Assembly: GCA_947594065.1 (NCBI GenBank)
Contig: CANQDX010000006.1
Coordinates: forward strand, 1 to 53,176
Direction of reading: 5' to 3'
DNA from: an uncultured Clostridia bacterium
Lineage (GTDB): Bacteria; Bacillota; Clostridia; TANB77; CAG-508
DNA: 53,176 nt
The notes beneath the pieces are model-generated. The model was given only the letters and a program-made list of their open reading frames with translations. It searched no databases and was not told the origin of the DNA. How positions within the stretch are numbered: the stretch's first letter is position 1; each line of letters starts with the position of its first letter. The position numbers and the translations under genes are program-made. Below, in pieces: positions 1 to 7,859 of the stretch.

Positions 1-38
1 GTTTTATTTATTTTTTATCTCTGTATTATTTTCATCTT

Positions 39-113
39 TTAATTGCTTTGAACGACAGTCTGGTGTGTGTGTACGGTGTCAACGGTTTTAGCCATTTTTA
101 CTATTTCTTTCAT
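39..113 (-). CDS. VHTH microprotein, copy 1 (24 aa)
   Basis: This short reading frame runs from ATG at 113 to TAA at 39. The peptide starts MKEIVKMAKTVD and continues TVHTHQTVVQSN. A good SD (AGAGGA) lies 7 bases before the ATG, and a consensus promoter lies 36 bases upstream. A second peptide at 12356-12424 shares the core KT[VI]D[TA]VHTH, and their DNA differs in the core mostly at synonymous or conservative positions, which suggests selection on the protein. There is no signal peptide or membrane segment. The alternating His-Thr tail could bind a metal, but that is a guess. I do not recognise the family. It lies downstream of the GH18 gene with its own promoter, so it need not be part of that operon. 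Its terminator, if any, is outside the window. Confidence 0.55.
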   Translation of the reverse strand: MKEIVKMAKTVDTVHTHQTVVQSN

Positions 114-149
114 TTGTTTTTCCTCTTTTTCTTCTGATTTTCTATTTAT

Positions 150-178
150 ATTCTATATTTATTCTTTTTTATTGTCAA
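150..178 (-). promoter_or_regulatory. Sigma-A promoter of VHTH microgene 1
   Basis: On the minus strand TTGACA (178-173) is followed by a 17-base spacer and TAGAAT (155-150). The distance to the microgene ATG is 36 bases, enough for a short leader with an SD. The same arrangement precedes the second microgene. Confidence 0.7.
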
Positions 179-243
179 TATATTTTTGAAAATGATGAAC
201 ATTTAATTAATTAAAATTAATATTTTTTTATGTTCTAAGATTT

Positions 244-1938
244 TTAATTTAATGCATCCTTAATTATTCCCCATATATTTTCTGTTTCTCTATCTTTTTC
301 CCAAGATGCTACACCTGCTAGTCCATATTGTTTTACTAATGATACTTTATTTTTTATGGATTCTTCATCTTCAATCCACATTTTATATGTTGTACCATTT
401 TTGGTATATTCTACATAGTATTGTTTTAACTCATCATTCCATTCTTTTTGTACTCCTGATGGTAAAACAGAATTTACACTTTTTATATTTACTGTTGAAC
501 TCGTTATTTTTCCATTTTTTTCTTGCCATAATCGTGTATAGAATGGAATTCCTAAAATAATTTTATTAGATTCTACTTCTTCACGGTCAATAAACTTTTT
601 CAAGCTTGTTTCTACCCAATTATAACCTGCAGTTGTTCCTGCCTTATTAGCACCTGTACCATATTGGTCGTAAGCCATAAACACGATATAGTCTGCAACA
701 TTACCTATTACATTTCTATCATAACATAATGACCAATTTTCGCTTCCATCTGGAGCAGTTACATCCACAGAAAGCACTATTCCTGCTTCTTGCAATTTTG
801 GTTTTAACTCAATAACGAATCTTGAAAACATATCTTTATCTTTAGCATTCATATTTTCAAAGTCTAGATTAATTCCATCAAGTTCATATTGAACTGCTAG
901 TTTAACTATATTGTTAATTAAATTCGTTCTATATTTATATGAATTTAGTATTTTAGATGTAGTTTCTTTATATGAATTATTAGAAAACATTGCCCATACT
1001 TCATAATTATTTTGCTTTGCCCATTGAATGTATTTTAATCCGCTATCTCCTATATTAGTTTTAATTGTTCCGTTTCCTTCACTTATTAATGTGAAGAAAG
1101 ATGGTGAAACTACATTTACTCCATCTATTGATGTTCCGCTTCTATTAGGCGCAGAGCCGTATTCTGAATAATAATCCCATACTAGATTAATCTTATCTTG
1201 TCTTAACTTCTTTTCTATTGTATTTCTAACATAAACTTCATTATGTAATAGATTAGTTTTAATATACCCAATATAGCCTCGTTGTGTTCTTATTTTTGTC
1301 CAATTATTATCTTGCTTTTCTATACATATTACTTTTTCACCTTGTTTTATTTTATCTACCGTTTTAGAAAAAGAAGTATTTTTATATTTTACATTGCAAT
1401 TTTTTGAAACATCAGCTTTAATTAACTCTTTATCTAATGAATCCAATGTTAATATTTTTTCTTCTTTTATATATTTAACATCTACATTATATACCTTAGA
1501 CATTGATGTAATTGGCAAATAATATACCCCATCTTTTTGTACAGCACCAGATAGAATATCAATACTTACATCATTTATTTTAATAATATTTTTTTCAATC
1601 GGTAAAACTCCAACTTTTTCGCCATACGTTGTAATAATTTGATTTTCATCTTTATCTATGTATATATATTGGTCAAAATAATTGGCTGCATCTTCTTTAG
1701 ATAAGTATATTACATTTTTTTCGTTTATCCATAAATCGTGTTTTAATCTTTTTGTAACATTATTATTGTTAATAATTAAATTAATTTTACTACTATCGTA
1801 TGTATCTTTCTTTTCATAATTTGGAGCAAGTAAAAATATAATAACTAAAAATAGTAATAATAACGCAATTTTGAAAATATTAAATAATAAATTGCCAATT
1901 TTCTTACCTTCTTTTTTCTCTTTTTTATCTCTTCTCAC
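244..1938 (-). CDS. Membrane-anchored glycoside hydrolase family 18 protein with SH3 domain
   Basis: The 564-residue protein has a basic N-terminus and one membrane segment (about 17-38), so most of it should face the cell exterior or the forespore space. Residues about 50-168 resemble the beta-rich stalk of copper-amine-oxidase-N-like domains. About 175-232 is an SH3-like wall-binding domain. From about 250 to the end is a GH18 barrel. The motif DGINLDFE at 354-361 matches DGxxxDxE and puts the catalytic acid at Glu361. In spore formers this architecture (YdhD/SleL-like) acts on peptidoglycan or spore cortex, and that is the likely role here by inference. The start is GTG at 1938 with SD GGAG about 12 bases upstream. 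It is divergent from nfeD. Confidence 0.85.
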   Translation of the reverse strand: MRRDKKEKKEGKKIGNLLFNIFKIALLLLFLVIIFLLAPNYEKKDTYDSSKINLIINNNNVTKRLKHDLWINEKNVIYLSKEDAANYFDQYIYIDKDENQIITTYGEKVGVLPIEKNIIKINDVSIDILSGAVQKDGVYYLPITSMSKVYNVDVKYIKEEKILTLDSLDKELIKADVSKNCNVKYKNTSFSKTVDKIKQGEKVICIEKQDNNWTKIRTQRGYIGYIKTNLLHNEVYVRNTIEKKLRQDKINLVWDYYSEYGSAPNRSGTSIDGVNVVSPSFFTLISEGNGTIKTNIGDSGLKYIQWAKQNNYEVWAMFSNNSYKETTSKILNSYKYRTNLINNIVKLAVQYELDGINLDFENMNAKDKDMFSRFVIELKPKLQEAGIVLSVDVTAPDGSENWSLCYDRNVIGNVADYIVFMAYDQYGTGANKAGTTAGYNWVETSLKKFIDREEVESNKIILGIPFYTRLWQEKNGKITSSTVNIKSVNSVLPSGVQKEWNDELKQYYVEYTKNGTTYKMWIEDEESIKNKVSLVKQYGLAGVASWEKDRETENIWGIIKDALN

Positions 1939-2076
1939 TTTTAATGTATTCTCCTTTTAATTTTAAATTCTTATTTAATATATCATACTTTGTTTCTTTA
2001 AGGAATAGCAAATTTCAAAAAAATATTTTTTTATATTTTTTTATACAAATTTATTTATTTTTAGCCATTAATATGG

Positions 2077-2082
2077 TATAAT
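2077..2082 (+). promoter_or_regulatory. Extended -10 promoter for nfeD-SPFH
   Basis: TATAAT at 2077-2082 is preceded by TG plus one base (2074-2076), an extended -10. No good -35 hexamer is visible at the usual distance. The SD TAGGAGG and the nfeD start follow about 30 bases downstream. Confidence 0.5.
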
Positions 2083-2117
2083 AGATGTGTTAGATTGATG
2101 TTTAGGAGGTTAAGAAT

Positions 2118-2537
2118 ATGTGGCAGATTTGGATTGTTCTTGCAGGTGTCTTTTTTATAATAGAAATGGCAACAGTCGGTTTTTTAGTTTTCTGGTTTGG
2201 AATTGGAGCTTTAATCGCTATGGTAGTAAGCTTTTTTACATCTAATATTGCAATTCAGACATCAGTATTTGTTATATCTTCTACCATCTTACTTTTCTTT
2301 ACAAGACCATTTGTAGATAAATTTTCCAAAAAGGAAGAAACATTACAAACAAACGCTTATTCAATTATTGGAAAAAAAGGAATCGTTATTAAGGAGATTA
2401 ACCCTATTTCTGGTGAAGGTCAAGTAAAAATAGGAACTGAAGTATGGTCAGCTAAATCTAAAGATGAAAGAAAAATAGAAAAAGGTATAGAAGTTGAAGT
2501 TACAGATATAGATGGCGTAAAAGCTGTTGTTAAATAA
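2118..2537 (+). CDS. NfeD-like membrane protein
   Basis: The 139-residue protein has hydrophobic segments covering about residues 3-66, ending just before a basic FSKKEE stretch. A soluble beta-rich C-terminal domain (about 75-139) contains the IGKKGIVIKEINPISGEGQV pattern typical of the NfeD OB-fold. This is the short NfeD class without the serine-protease domain. These proteins partner with SPFH/flotillin proteins in membrane microdomains. The next gene, 54 bases downstream on the same strand, is such an SPFH protein, so the pairing is conserved here. The SD TAGGAGG is 7-8 bases before the ATG. Confidence 0.88.
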   Translation: MWQIWIVLAGVFFIIEMATVGFLVFWFGIGALIAMVVSFFTSNIAIQTSVFVISSTILLFFTRPFVDKFSKKEETLQTNAYSIIGKKGIVIKEINPISGEGQVKIGTEVWSAKSKDERKIEKGIEVEVTDIDGVKAVVK

Positions 2538-2591
2538 GTTCTTAATATTTTAGGTTTTACCTATATAATATAAATTTTTAGGAGGTTTAAA

Positions 2592-3491
2592 ATGGTATTT
2601 TTAATTATATTATTAATCATTATTGCTATTATTGCATTTAAAACAATTAAAATTGTAAAACAATCTGAAGTATACATTATAGAAAGATTAGGAAAATTCC
2701 ACAAAGTTGCTGATGCAGGTCTTACAATTATTATTCCTTTTATGGACCAAGTTCGTTCTGTTGTTAGTTTAAAACAACAAACTATGGATGTTCCACCACA
2801 AGGAGTTATTACACAAGATAATGTTACAATTACAATCGATACTGTTGTTTTCTACAAAATTACTGATCCAGCAAAAGCAGTTTATGAAATTCAATCTTTG
2901 AAAAAGGGTATTGAGTATTTGGCAATCACTACTATTCGTGATATTGTTGGTAAAATGGATTTAGACCAAACATTTAGCTCAAGAGATGCTATTAACAATC
3001 AGTTAAGAGTTATTCTAGACGAAGCTACAGACCAATGGGGCTGCAAAGTTGATAGAGTTGAAATTAAAGATATTACTCCACCAGCAGATATTCGTGACGC
3101 AATGGAAAAACAAATGAATGCTGAAAGAAATAAAAGAGCTTTAATATTACAGGCAGAAGGAGAAAGACAATCTGCTATTACAATTGCAGAAGGTCAAAAA
3201 GAAGCAGCTATTTTACAAGCTGATGCAGATAGAGAAGCTAGAATTAGACGTGCAACTGGTGAAGCTGATGCTATTAAAAAGGTTGCAGATGCAAGAGCAA
3301 AAGAGATTGAATTAGTATATGGGGCTTTGAAAGCAGTTAAACCTGACGATAAGATTGTTCAATTAAAATCTTTAGAAGCTTTAAAAGAAATTTCAAATGG
3401 TGAAGCTAACAAAGTATTTATACCTTTTGATGCAACAACTGCTTTAAGTAGCTTAGGAAGCATTAAAGAAGTTATGAAAGATAATAAATAA
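2592..3491 (+). CDS. SPFH/band 7 (paraslipin-type) membrane protein
   Basis: This is a 299-residue protein with an N-terminal membrane hairpin or anchor (about 2-16) and an SPFH/band 7 domain (about 18-190) containing the typical YIIERLGKFHKV and VPPQGVITQDNV stretches. A helical Ala/Glu-rich region follows (about 170-250, with QAEGERQSAITIAEGQKEA). Family members oligomerise into rings on the membrane and organise microdomains or regulate proteases. With NfeD upstream it forms the classic two-gene unit. The SD AGGAGG is 7 bases upstream. Transcription should end at the hairpin at 3496-3528. Confidence 0.92.
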   Translation: MVFLIILLIIIAIIAFKTIKIVKQSEVYIIERLGKFHKVADAGLTIIIPFMDQVRSVVSLKQQTMDVPPQGVITQDNVTITIDTVVFYKITDPAKAVYEIQSLKKGIEYLAITTIRDIVGKMDLDQTFSSRDAINNQLRVILDEATDQWGCKVDRVEIKDITPPADIRDAMEKQMNAERNKRALILQAEGERQSAITIAEGQKEAAILQADADREARIRRATGEADAIKKVADARAKEIELVYGALKAVKPDDKIVQLKSLEALKEISNGEANKVFIPFDATTALSSLGSIKEVMKDNK

Positions 3492-3495
3492 TTTT

Positions 3496-3528
3496 AAAAG
3501 ACAGCTTTTTTATAAGGCTGTCTTTTTT
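3496..3528. terminator. Bidirectional rho-independent terminator
   Basis: A 10-bp stem (AAAAGACAGC at 3496-3505 with GCTGTCTTTT at 3517-3526) is flanked by A and T runs on both sides. It separates the plus-strand SPFH gene from the convergent DHHW gene that ends at 3530. Confidence 0.9.
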
Positions 3529-3529
3529 G

Positions 3530-4627
3530 TTATCTTAATATATTTTGATTTAATACAAGTGTACTATATAAAAATAATACATCTTGATTTTCAAAATTAA
3601 TATATTTATCTAATATTGAACTTGAAACATATCTTAAATCAATTAGTGTAATCTTTTGATAATTTTCTAATAATAATGGTGCAATACTACTTCCAAATGA
3701 GTCTCTAAATAAAAGTAATTCTTTTCCGTATGGTCCTTCCGGATTTTCTATTGTCATAAGAGCTACTGCACCAGACAAATATACATCATATTTGTCTGAA
3801 GATGTTTGCCACTTTTGTAAATCGTATATATTTGCATACTTTTCTGTTTCATAATTATATGTCTTAATATTTTCTATTTTATAATTTTTTAGAATATTAA
3901 TTCTATCTGGTTCAATATTCATTCCTAATTGTCCATAATATGAACCATAAAAACTTCCCAAATCGTGCATTGTATAATTGTTAAGTGGTGATGTTGTTTT
4001 TAAATGCATTTTTCTTTCTATTTGCCCTACAACATTGCTTAGATTTTCTTGTTTCCAGTGCAAGTCTGTTTTATAGTAATCTTGTATTTGTAAGCAGTTG
4101 GTAATATCAATATATTCTATATTAGTCAATGTATTTTGCATTATTTCTTGCATTTCACCTACATCTATTTTTAAATAATCTGACTTTAAATAATAGTTTT
4201 TATCTGGAATAATAGAAAAATAAATATTGTTGTTTTTATTTAAATATTTATCACATATATTTTTTATTTTTTCAGATGATTTTTTCACATTTGCTTTGTT
4301 CAATGGATATTCTATTTTATATATTCCACCATCTTTTAAAAATAAACCATTATTATCTTTCTGCCTATACAAATAATTACTCCACAATGATTTTGCACTT
4401 CTAAAATAATCTCGAAAGATAAATTGATCTACTGTGTATTTATCTATATCTTCTGAAGTTTTTCCGCTTATTATTTTTTCCATAGTTATAGTTGGAAATT
4501 GAGCTAGTTTTCTTCTTTCTGCTACAGATATTGTATTATCTTTTTTTATTATATTTAAAACAAACACAATAAATAATATAGTTATAAAACTAATAGTTAC
4601 TATTTTGTTTTTAGTATCATTTTTCAT
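3530..4627 (-). CDS. DHHW-family protein (AlgJ/AlgX-like partner of MBOAT)
   Basis: This 365-residue protein has one N-terminal membrane anchor (about 8-27) and an extracytoplasmic SGNH-hydrolase-like domain. The signature pair is TDLHW (187-191) and RDSFG (308-312), matching the DHHW motif and the GxSxG-like serine block of AlgJ/AlgX-type proteins. It follows the MBOAT gene after 9 bases, the standard arrangement for O-acetylation of a cell-surface polysaccharide: the MBOAT moves acetyl across the membrane and the DHHW protein places it on the glycan. The glycan is unknown, because no polysaccharide synthesis genes are in the window. The SD AAGGAG is well placed. Confidence 0.85.
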   Translation of the reverse strand: MKNDTKNKIVTISFITILFIVFVLNIIKKDNTISVAERRKLAQFPTITMEKIISGKTSEDIDKYTVDQFIFRDYFRSAKSLWSNYLYRQKDNNGLFLKDGGIYKIEYPLNKANVKKSSEKIKNICDKYLNKNNNIYFSIIPDKNYYLKSDYLKIDVGEMQEIMQNTLTNIEYIDITNCLQIQDYYKTDLHWKQENLSNVVGQIERKMHLKTTSPLNNYTMHDLGSFYGSYYGQLGMNIEPDRINILKNYKIENIKTYNYETEKYANIYDLQKWQTSSDKYDVYLSGAVALMTIENPEGPYGKELLLFRDSFGSSIAPLLLENYQKITLIDLRYVSSSILDKYINFENQDVLFLYSTLVLNQNILR

Positions 4628-4636
4628 TTTTTCTCC

Positions 4637-6028
4637 TTAAAATCTAAAATACAAGAACGGATTAAAAGAACCATCTACAATATAAGCTGTACTTATAAAA
4701 AGTATGCATATCAAAAATACAGGTTCTAATAGCGTAACCACTTTTTTAAATTTTTCTAGATTAATAATATTTTTTAACAGTGGTGTTGATGCTATTATTC
4801 CTATTGCAATAACAACAAAATAACTTTTTAGATAATATATGCTTTCTGGCATAGCAAATGGAATATTTTTAATACCAACTAGTCCACCTATATTTTGCAA
4901 TATTTGATTTGTACTTTCACCATTAAATATAATAAAACTAATCATTACTATTATTAATACATAAAGATGAGATAATAATTTAGGAAGTTTTTCAATATAT
5001 TTATTTAATAATAATTTTTCTATTATTAAAATAATTCCAAAGTACATTCCCCAAATAACAAAATTCCAAGCTGCACCGTGCCACAAACCTGTAAGGAACC
5101 AGACAATCATAATATTTCTAATCCACTTTATTTTAGATGTTCTATTTCCACCAAGTGGAATATAAACGTAGTCTCTAAACCAACTGCTTAATGAAATATG
5201 CCATCTTCTCCAAAATTCTGTAATACTTTTTGCAATGTAAGGATAGTTAAAGTTTTCGGGAAATTCAAATCCAAACATTTTTCCTAATCCAATTGCCATA
5301 TCTGAATATCCTGAAAAATCAAAATATATTTGTAACATTACTGCAATTGCATATAACCAGTAATATATAATGCTCATTTCACTACTAGCTAGAAATGTAT
5401 TTACTAGCTTACCTAAAACATTAGCAATTAAAACTTTTTTGCCTAGTCCTATTATAAATCTTCTTACTCCTAATGCAAATTTTTCCATAGTGTGAGTTCT
5501 ATTTTCTAACTGATTTTCTATAGTTGTATATCTAACAATTGGTCCTGCAATTAATTGTGGAAATAAGGAAACATACATAGCTAATTTTAAAATATTTTTT
5601 TGCACCTTTGCTTGCTTCCTATAAACATCTATTAAATAGCTAAGCATTTGGAATGTATAAAATGAAATTCCTATTGGTAAAACAACATAAATAAAATCAA
5701 TTTTATGTTTTAACCATAAGTTGATATTGTTTATAAGAAAATTTGTATATTTAAAATAAACTAGTAATCCTATACTAATAATAATTGCTAGAATTAAGAA
5801 TAACTTTGCATATTTTGTATCTTGGAATTTTCCAATTAGTCTACCAAATAAGTATGTAATTAAAATGGAAAAAGCCATTAATAATACATATATTGGCTCT
5901 CCAAAGAAGTAAAAAAGAAACGATGCTATAAGTAGCACTAAGTTTTTACATTTAGATGGTACAATATAATAAATCGCAAGTACAAGTGGTAAAAAATAGT
6001 ATAAGAAAGTAATACTTGAAAATACCAT
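4637..6028 (-). CDS. MBOAT-family O-acyltransferase (AlgI-like)
   Basis: The 463-residue protein has many membrane segments and starts MVFSSITFLYYFLPLVL, as AlgI-type MBOATs do. Family motifs are visible: PQLIAGPIVRY (about 157-167), YFDFSGYSDMAIGLG (about 235-249), FWRRWHISLSSWFRDY (about 272-287) and GLWHGAAWNF, with the probable catalytic His at 317. It should transfer acyl groups to a surface glycan together with the DHHW protein just downstream. The annotated ATG at 6028 fits family N-termini but has only AAAAGA directly upstream. A strong SD (GGGGAG) sits 46 bases away beyond a hairpin; see the separate regulatory entry. Confidence 0.93.
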   Translation of the reverse strand: MVFSSITFLYYFLPLVLAIYYIVPSKCKNLVLLIASFLFYFFGEPIYVLLMAFSILITYLFGRLIGKFQDTKYAKLFLILAIIISIGLLVYFKYTNFLINNINLWLKHKIDFIYVVLPIGISFYTFQMLSYLIDVYRKQAKVQKNILKLAMYVSLFPQLIAGPIVRYTTIENQLENRTHTMEKFALGVRRFIIGLGKKVLIANVLGKLVNTFLASSEMSIIYYWLYAIAVMLQIYFDFSGYSDMAIGLGKMFGFEFPENFNYPYIAKSITEFWRRWHISLSSWFRDYVYIPLGGNRTSKIKWIRNIMIVWFLTGLWHGAAWNFVIWGMYFGIILIIEKLLLNKYIEKLPKLLSHLYVLIIVMISFIIFNGESTNQILQNIGGLVGIKNIPFAMPESIYYLKSYFVVIAIGIIASTPLLKNIINLEKFKKVVTLLEPVFLICILFISTAYIVDGSFNPFLYFRF

Positions 6029-6083
6029 TCTTTTTTTTGTATGGTATATTTAATAACTAAATAACCATACAATTCTCCCCTCT
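6022..6083 (-). promoter_or_regulatory. Structured leader between SD and start codon of the MBOAT gene
   Basis: On the minus strand a strong SD (AGAGGGGAG, 6083-6075) is followed by TTGTATGG (6072-6065). That segment pairs perfectly with CCATACAA (6044-6037), after which come an A-rich stretch and the gene's ATG (6028-6026). The segment ATACCAT (6047-6041) could instead pair with ATGGTAT (6028-6022), covering the start codon. A 3-codon frame (ATG GTT ATT TAG) lies directly after the SD. Folding of the first hairpin would bring the SD close to the true ATG, so the two hairpins look mutually exclusive. Pairings are read from the sequence; the function is inferred. Confidence 0.5.
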
Positions 6084-6121
6084 TTCATAAGTAACTTAAT
6101 TTTTAATTATAATATAATAAC

Positions 6122-6156
6122 CGCCGACCAAATAGTTTTTCTATTTTTAGTCGGCG
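6122..6156. terminator. GC-rich hairpin, probable terminator of the 6176-6799 gene
   Basis: CGCCGAC (6122-6128) pairs with GTCGGCG (6150-6156), and AAATAG pairs with CTATTT inside. It lies 20 bases past the stop of the minus-strand gene. The T-run on the minus strand is poor, so efficiency is uncertain. Confidence 0.55.
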
Positions 6157-6175
6157 ACAAAATTGTTTTTATTTT

Positions 6176-6799
6176 TTATTGTGGAGCTGGAATGCCCATA
6201 TCAGGTGGTAATTCTTCTCTTTCTGTTTTTTCGTATTCATTTCCTATTGTTCCTACAATATCTTTAAAGCTCTTATAAATATTGTTTGCCATTTCTTCAT
6301 TAGTCATAATCAAAAATACAATATTTCCACTATTAGTTGCATAAAGTTTTTCTGCTGAAACACAAATCCATTTTCTTGTGTCTACACCCTCTGCCATTGC
6401 TTTTGCAACATCATTTGCATCAACATCGTCTTTTACCTTTGCCATTACAAGTGAATATGCTTGTGCATTAATTAGTGGTTCTGAAACAATAGCAAATTCA
6501 AGATTCTGTGCATTCTCAAGTCCTGTATAAGACTTTACTGAAGTTTCATTTGTTAAATCAATTGTTTGTGTTTCTACATTATAAATATCTGTTGTTACAC
6601 CTGCATAAACTTGATTAAGTAATTTAGATAAGTCTTCTACAGTATTTACTTCTTGTGGGCCATTTATACTGCCAGTTTGCGTTATATTGGCTCCATTATT
6701 ATTGGATGTTTTTTTGTTCATTATTACAACAGCTGCAACAACTGCGATTATAGCGATTATAGCTACAACTATTATAATTATTTTTGTTGATTTTTTCAT
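6176..6799 (-). CDS. Membrane-anchored protein of unknown function (DUF4358-like?)
   Basis: From ATG at 6799 the protein has 207 residues: KK-rich start, a membrane segment of Ile/Val/Ala (about 7-26), a short Asn/Thr-rich linker, then an extracytoplasmic domain of about 150 residues ending in Pro-rich ELPPDMGIPAPQ. The pattern (anchored, small alpha/beta domain with a VFLIMTNEEMANNIYKSF stretch) is reminiscent of DUF4358 proteins of Clostridia, but I cannot confirm that. An upstream ATG at 6811 abuts the SD directly and is unlikely to be used. The SD AGAAAGGA with 12-base spacing to 6799 matches other starts in this window (42298, 42990, 49660). A palindromic element lies just upstream. Confidence 0.8.
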   Translation of the reverse strand: MKKSTKIIIIVVAIIAIIAVVAAVVIMNKKTSNNNGANITQTGSINGPQEVNTVEDLSKLLNQVYAGVTTDIYNVETQTIDLTNETSVKSYTGLENAQNLEFAIVSEPLINAQAYSLVMAKVKDDVDANDVAKAMAEGVDTRKWICVSAEKLYATNSGNIVFLIMTNEEMANNIYKSFKDIVGTIGNEYEKTEREELPPDMGIPAPQ

Positions 6800-6827
6800 A
6801 ATTAATCTCATTCCTTTCTAATGTGCA

Positions 6828-6961
6828 AACTTGGTTGGAAAAGAATTAAATTTTGACTAGGAAAACGAGTTTGAAATTTATGAGGCGTACTTTTTGTACG
6901 TTGATTAAATTTCAAATGATGTTTGACAACGTCAAAATTGTAATTATTTTTCAACCTTGTT
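6828..6961. repeat. Long imperfect palindrome, copy 1 of a two-copy family
   Basis: The ends AACTTGGTTGGAAAA (6828-6842) and TTTTTCAACCTTGTT (6947-6961) are inverted repeats. Inside, TTTGAAATTTA and TAAATTTCAAA plus GTAC...GTAC around TTTTT at the centre form a further stem. A shorter copy with the same two ends is at 49691-49727. Both copies sit about 20-30 bases before the SD of a minus-strand gene. It may be a MITE-like element or a structured 5' UTR; it has no coding capacity. The rest of the 242-base gap (6962-7041) is AT-rich with nothing recognisable. Confidence 0.7.
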
Positions 6962-7041
6962 AATGGCATTATATATTATATATAATTGCTTGTCAATATA
7001 TATTTATTATTATAAATATATGTCTATTATTAAATTTCTTT

Positions 7042-7859
7042 CTATTTTAATTCTTTTTTTGTAAACAAATAAATTCCTACTATATTTACCACTCCAATTA
7101 ATGTAATTGAATAAAATGGTAATTTAGATAGATATTCTGTTTTCCCACTTTGTATTTCTTCTGCTTGTCCCTGTGGCATAAAATAATAAATTGTTTTTGC
7201 AATTTTAATTTTTTGTTCTCCTGGGTAATTAGGATTTATTGTTTGGCTAACAATATTTCCTTTTCCATTTTCATCATAATATATGTTTACATACTCTTTA
7301 GAACTTATTGTTAATGCTAAAGAGCCACTTATAATAAACATTGCAATAAATAGAAGAATACATATTGTTGTTGAAATTGTTATTTCTGAAAATAGCATAG
7401 CTACAAAATTATAAATTGTACAAAATGCGATAATAATTAAAACCTCATTTAAAATAGCCATTAAAAATTGAGATAAAGGCATTTGTATATTTCCATACAA
7501 TGGTATACCGGATTGCTAATATTATAGCAATATATATCACTTCACAAAGTATTGATGTTATGCAACTAATAACAAGATTAGATAAATAAATATTTTTTCT
7601 ACTGTGTCCGTACAATTATTTTATTTCTAATAATTCCTTCTGAATGTTCTTTTCCTACAAATATGGTTACAAATATTGCAATAAATAGCCCTATATAATT
7701 AATATACTCATTTAATAATTTATCTATTGCAACAGGTGACCACTGATTTGAAAATCTATATATAGTAAATATTGCCATTCCTATTGTTAAAATAATAAAC
7801 ATCCAGAAAATAATTTCCTTTTTTAATCTGAAAAAATTTGCTTTTAATAATTTATACAT
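7042..7859 (-). pseudogene. ABC-2 type permease, split by two +1 insertions
   Basis: Three reading-frame segments join into one permease if two single bases are removed. From ATG at 7859 the first segment runs to ...GIIRNKIIV. Removing the base at 7610 continues with GHSRKNIYLSNLVISCITS, and removing the base at 7510 continues with GIPLYGNIQMPLSQFLMAIL to the stop at 7042. The span is 818 bases, exactly 271 residues plus stop plus two extra bases. The restored protein has six hydrophobic segments, typical of the permease partner of BcrA-type ATPases. It overlaps the ATPase gene by 8 bases. As given, the transporter would lack a membrane subunit. The two insertions are exactly 100 bases apart and both give C before GG, so a sequencing artefact is as likely as true decay. 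Confidence 0.85.

Noticed and set aside
61-75. GT dinucleotide run as a CRISPR-like or satellite repeat
   Set aside because: It is part of the microgene reading frame, too short, and there are no spacers. No CRISPR array is visible in the window.
6850-6950. Terminator for the 6176-6799 gene or the ABC genes
   Set aside because: It lies upstream of the gene at 6799 and 80 bases past the permease stop. It lacks a T-run at the right place and shares sequence with an element elsewhere, so I describe it as a repeat.
7501-7610. Programmed ribosomal frameshifting in the ABC permease
   Set aside because: Two +1 shifts would be needed within 100 bases, with no slippery sequence or stimulating structure visible.
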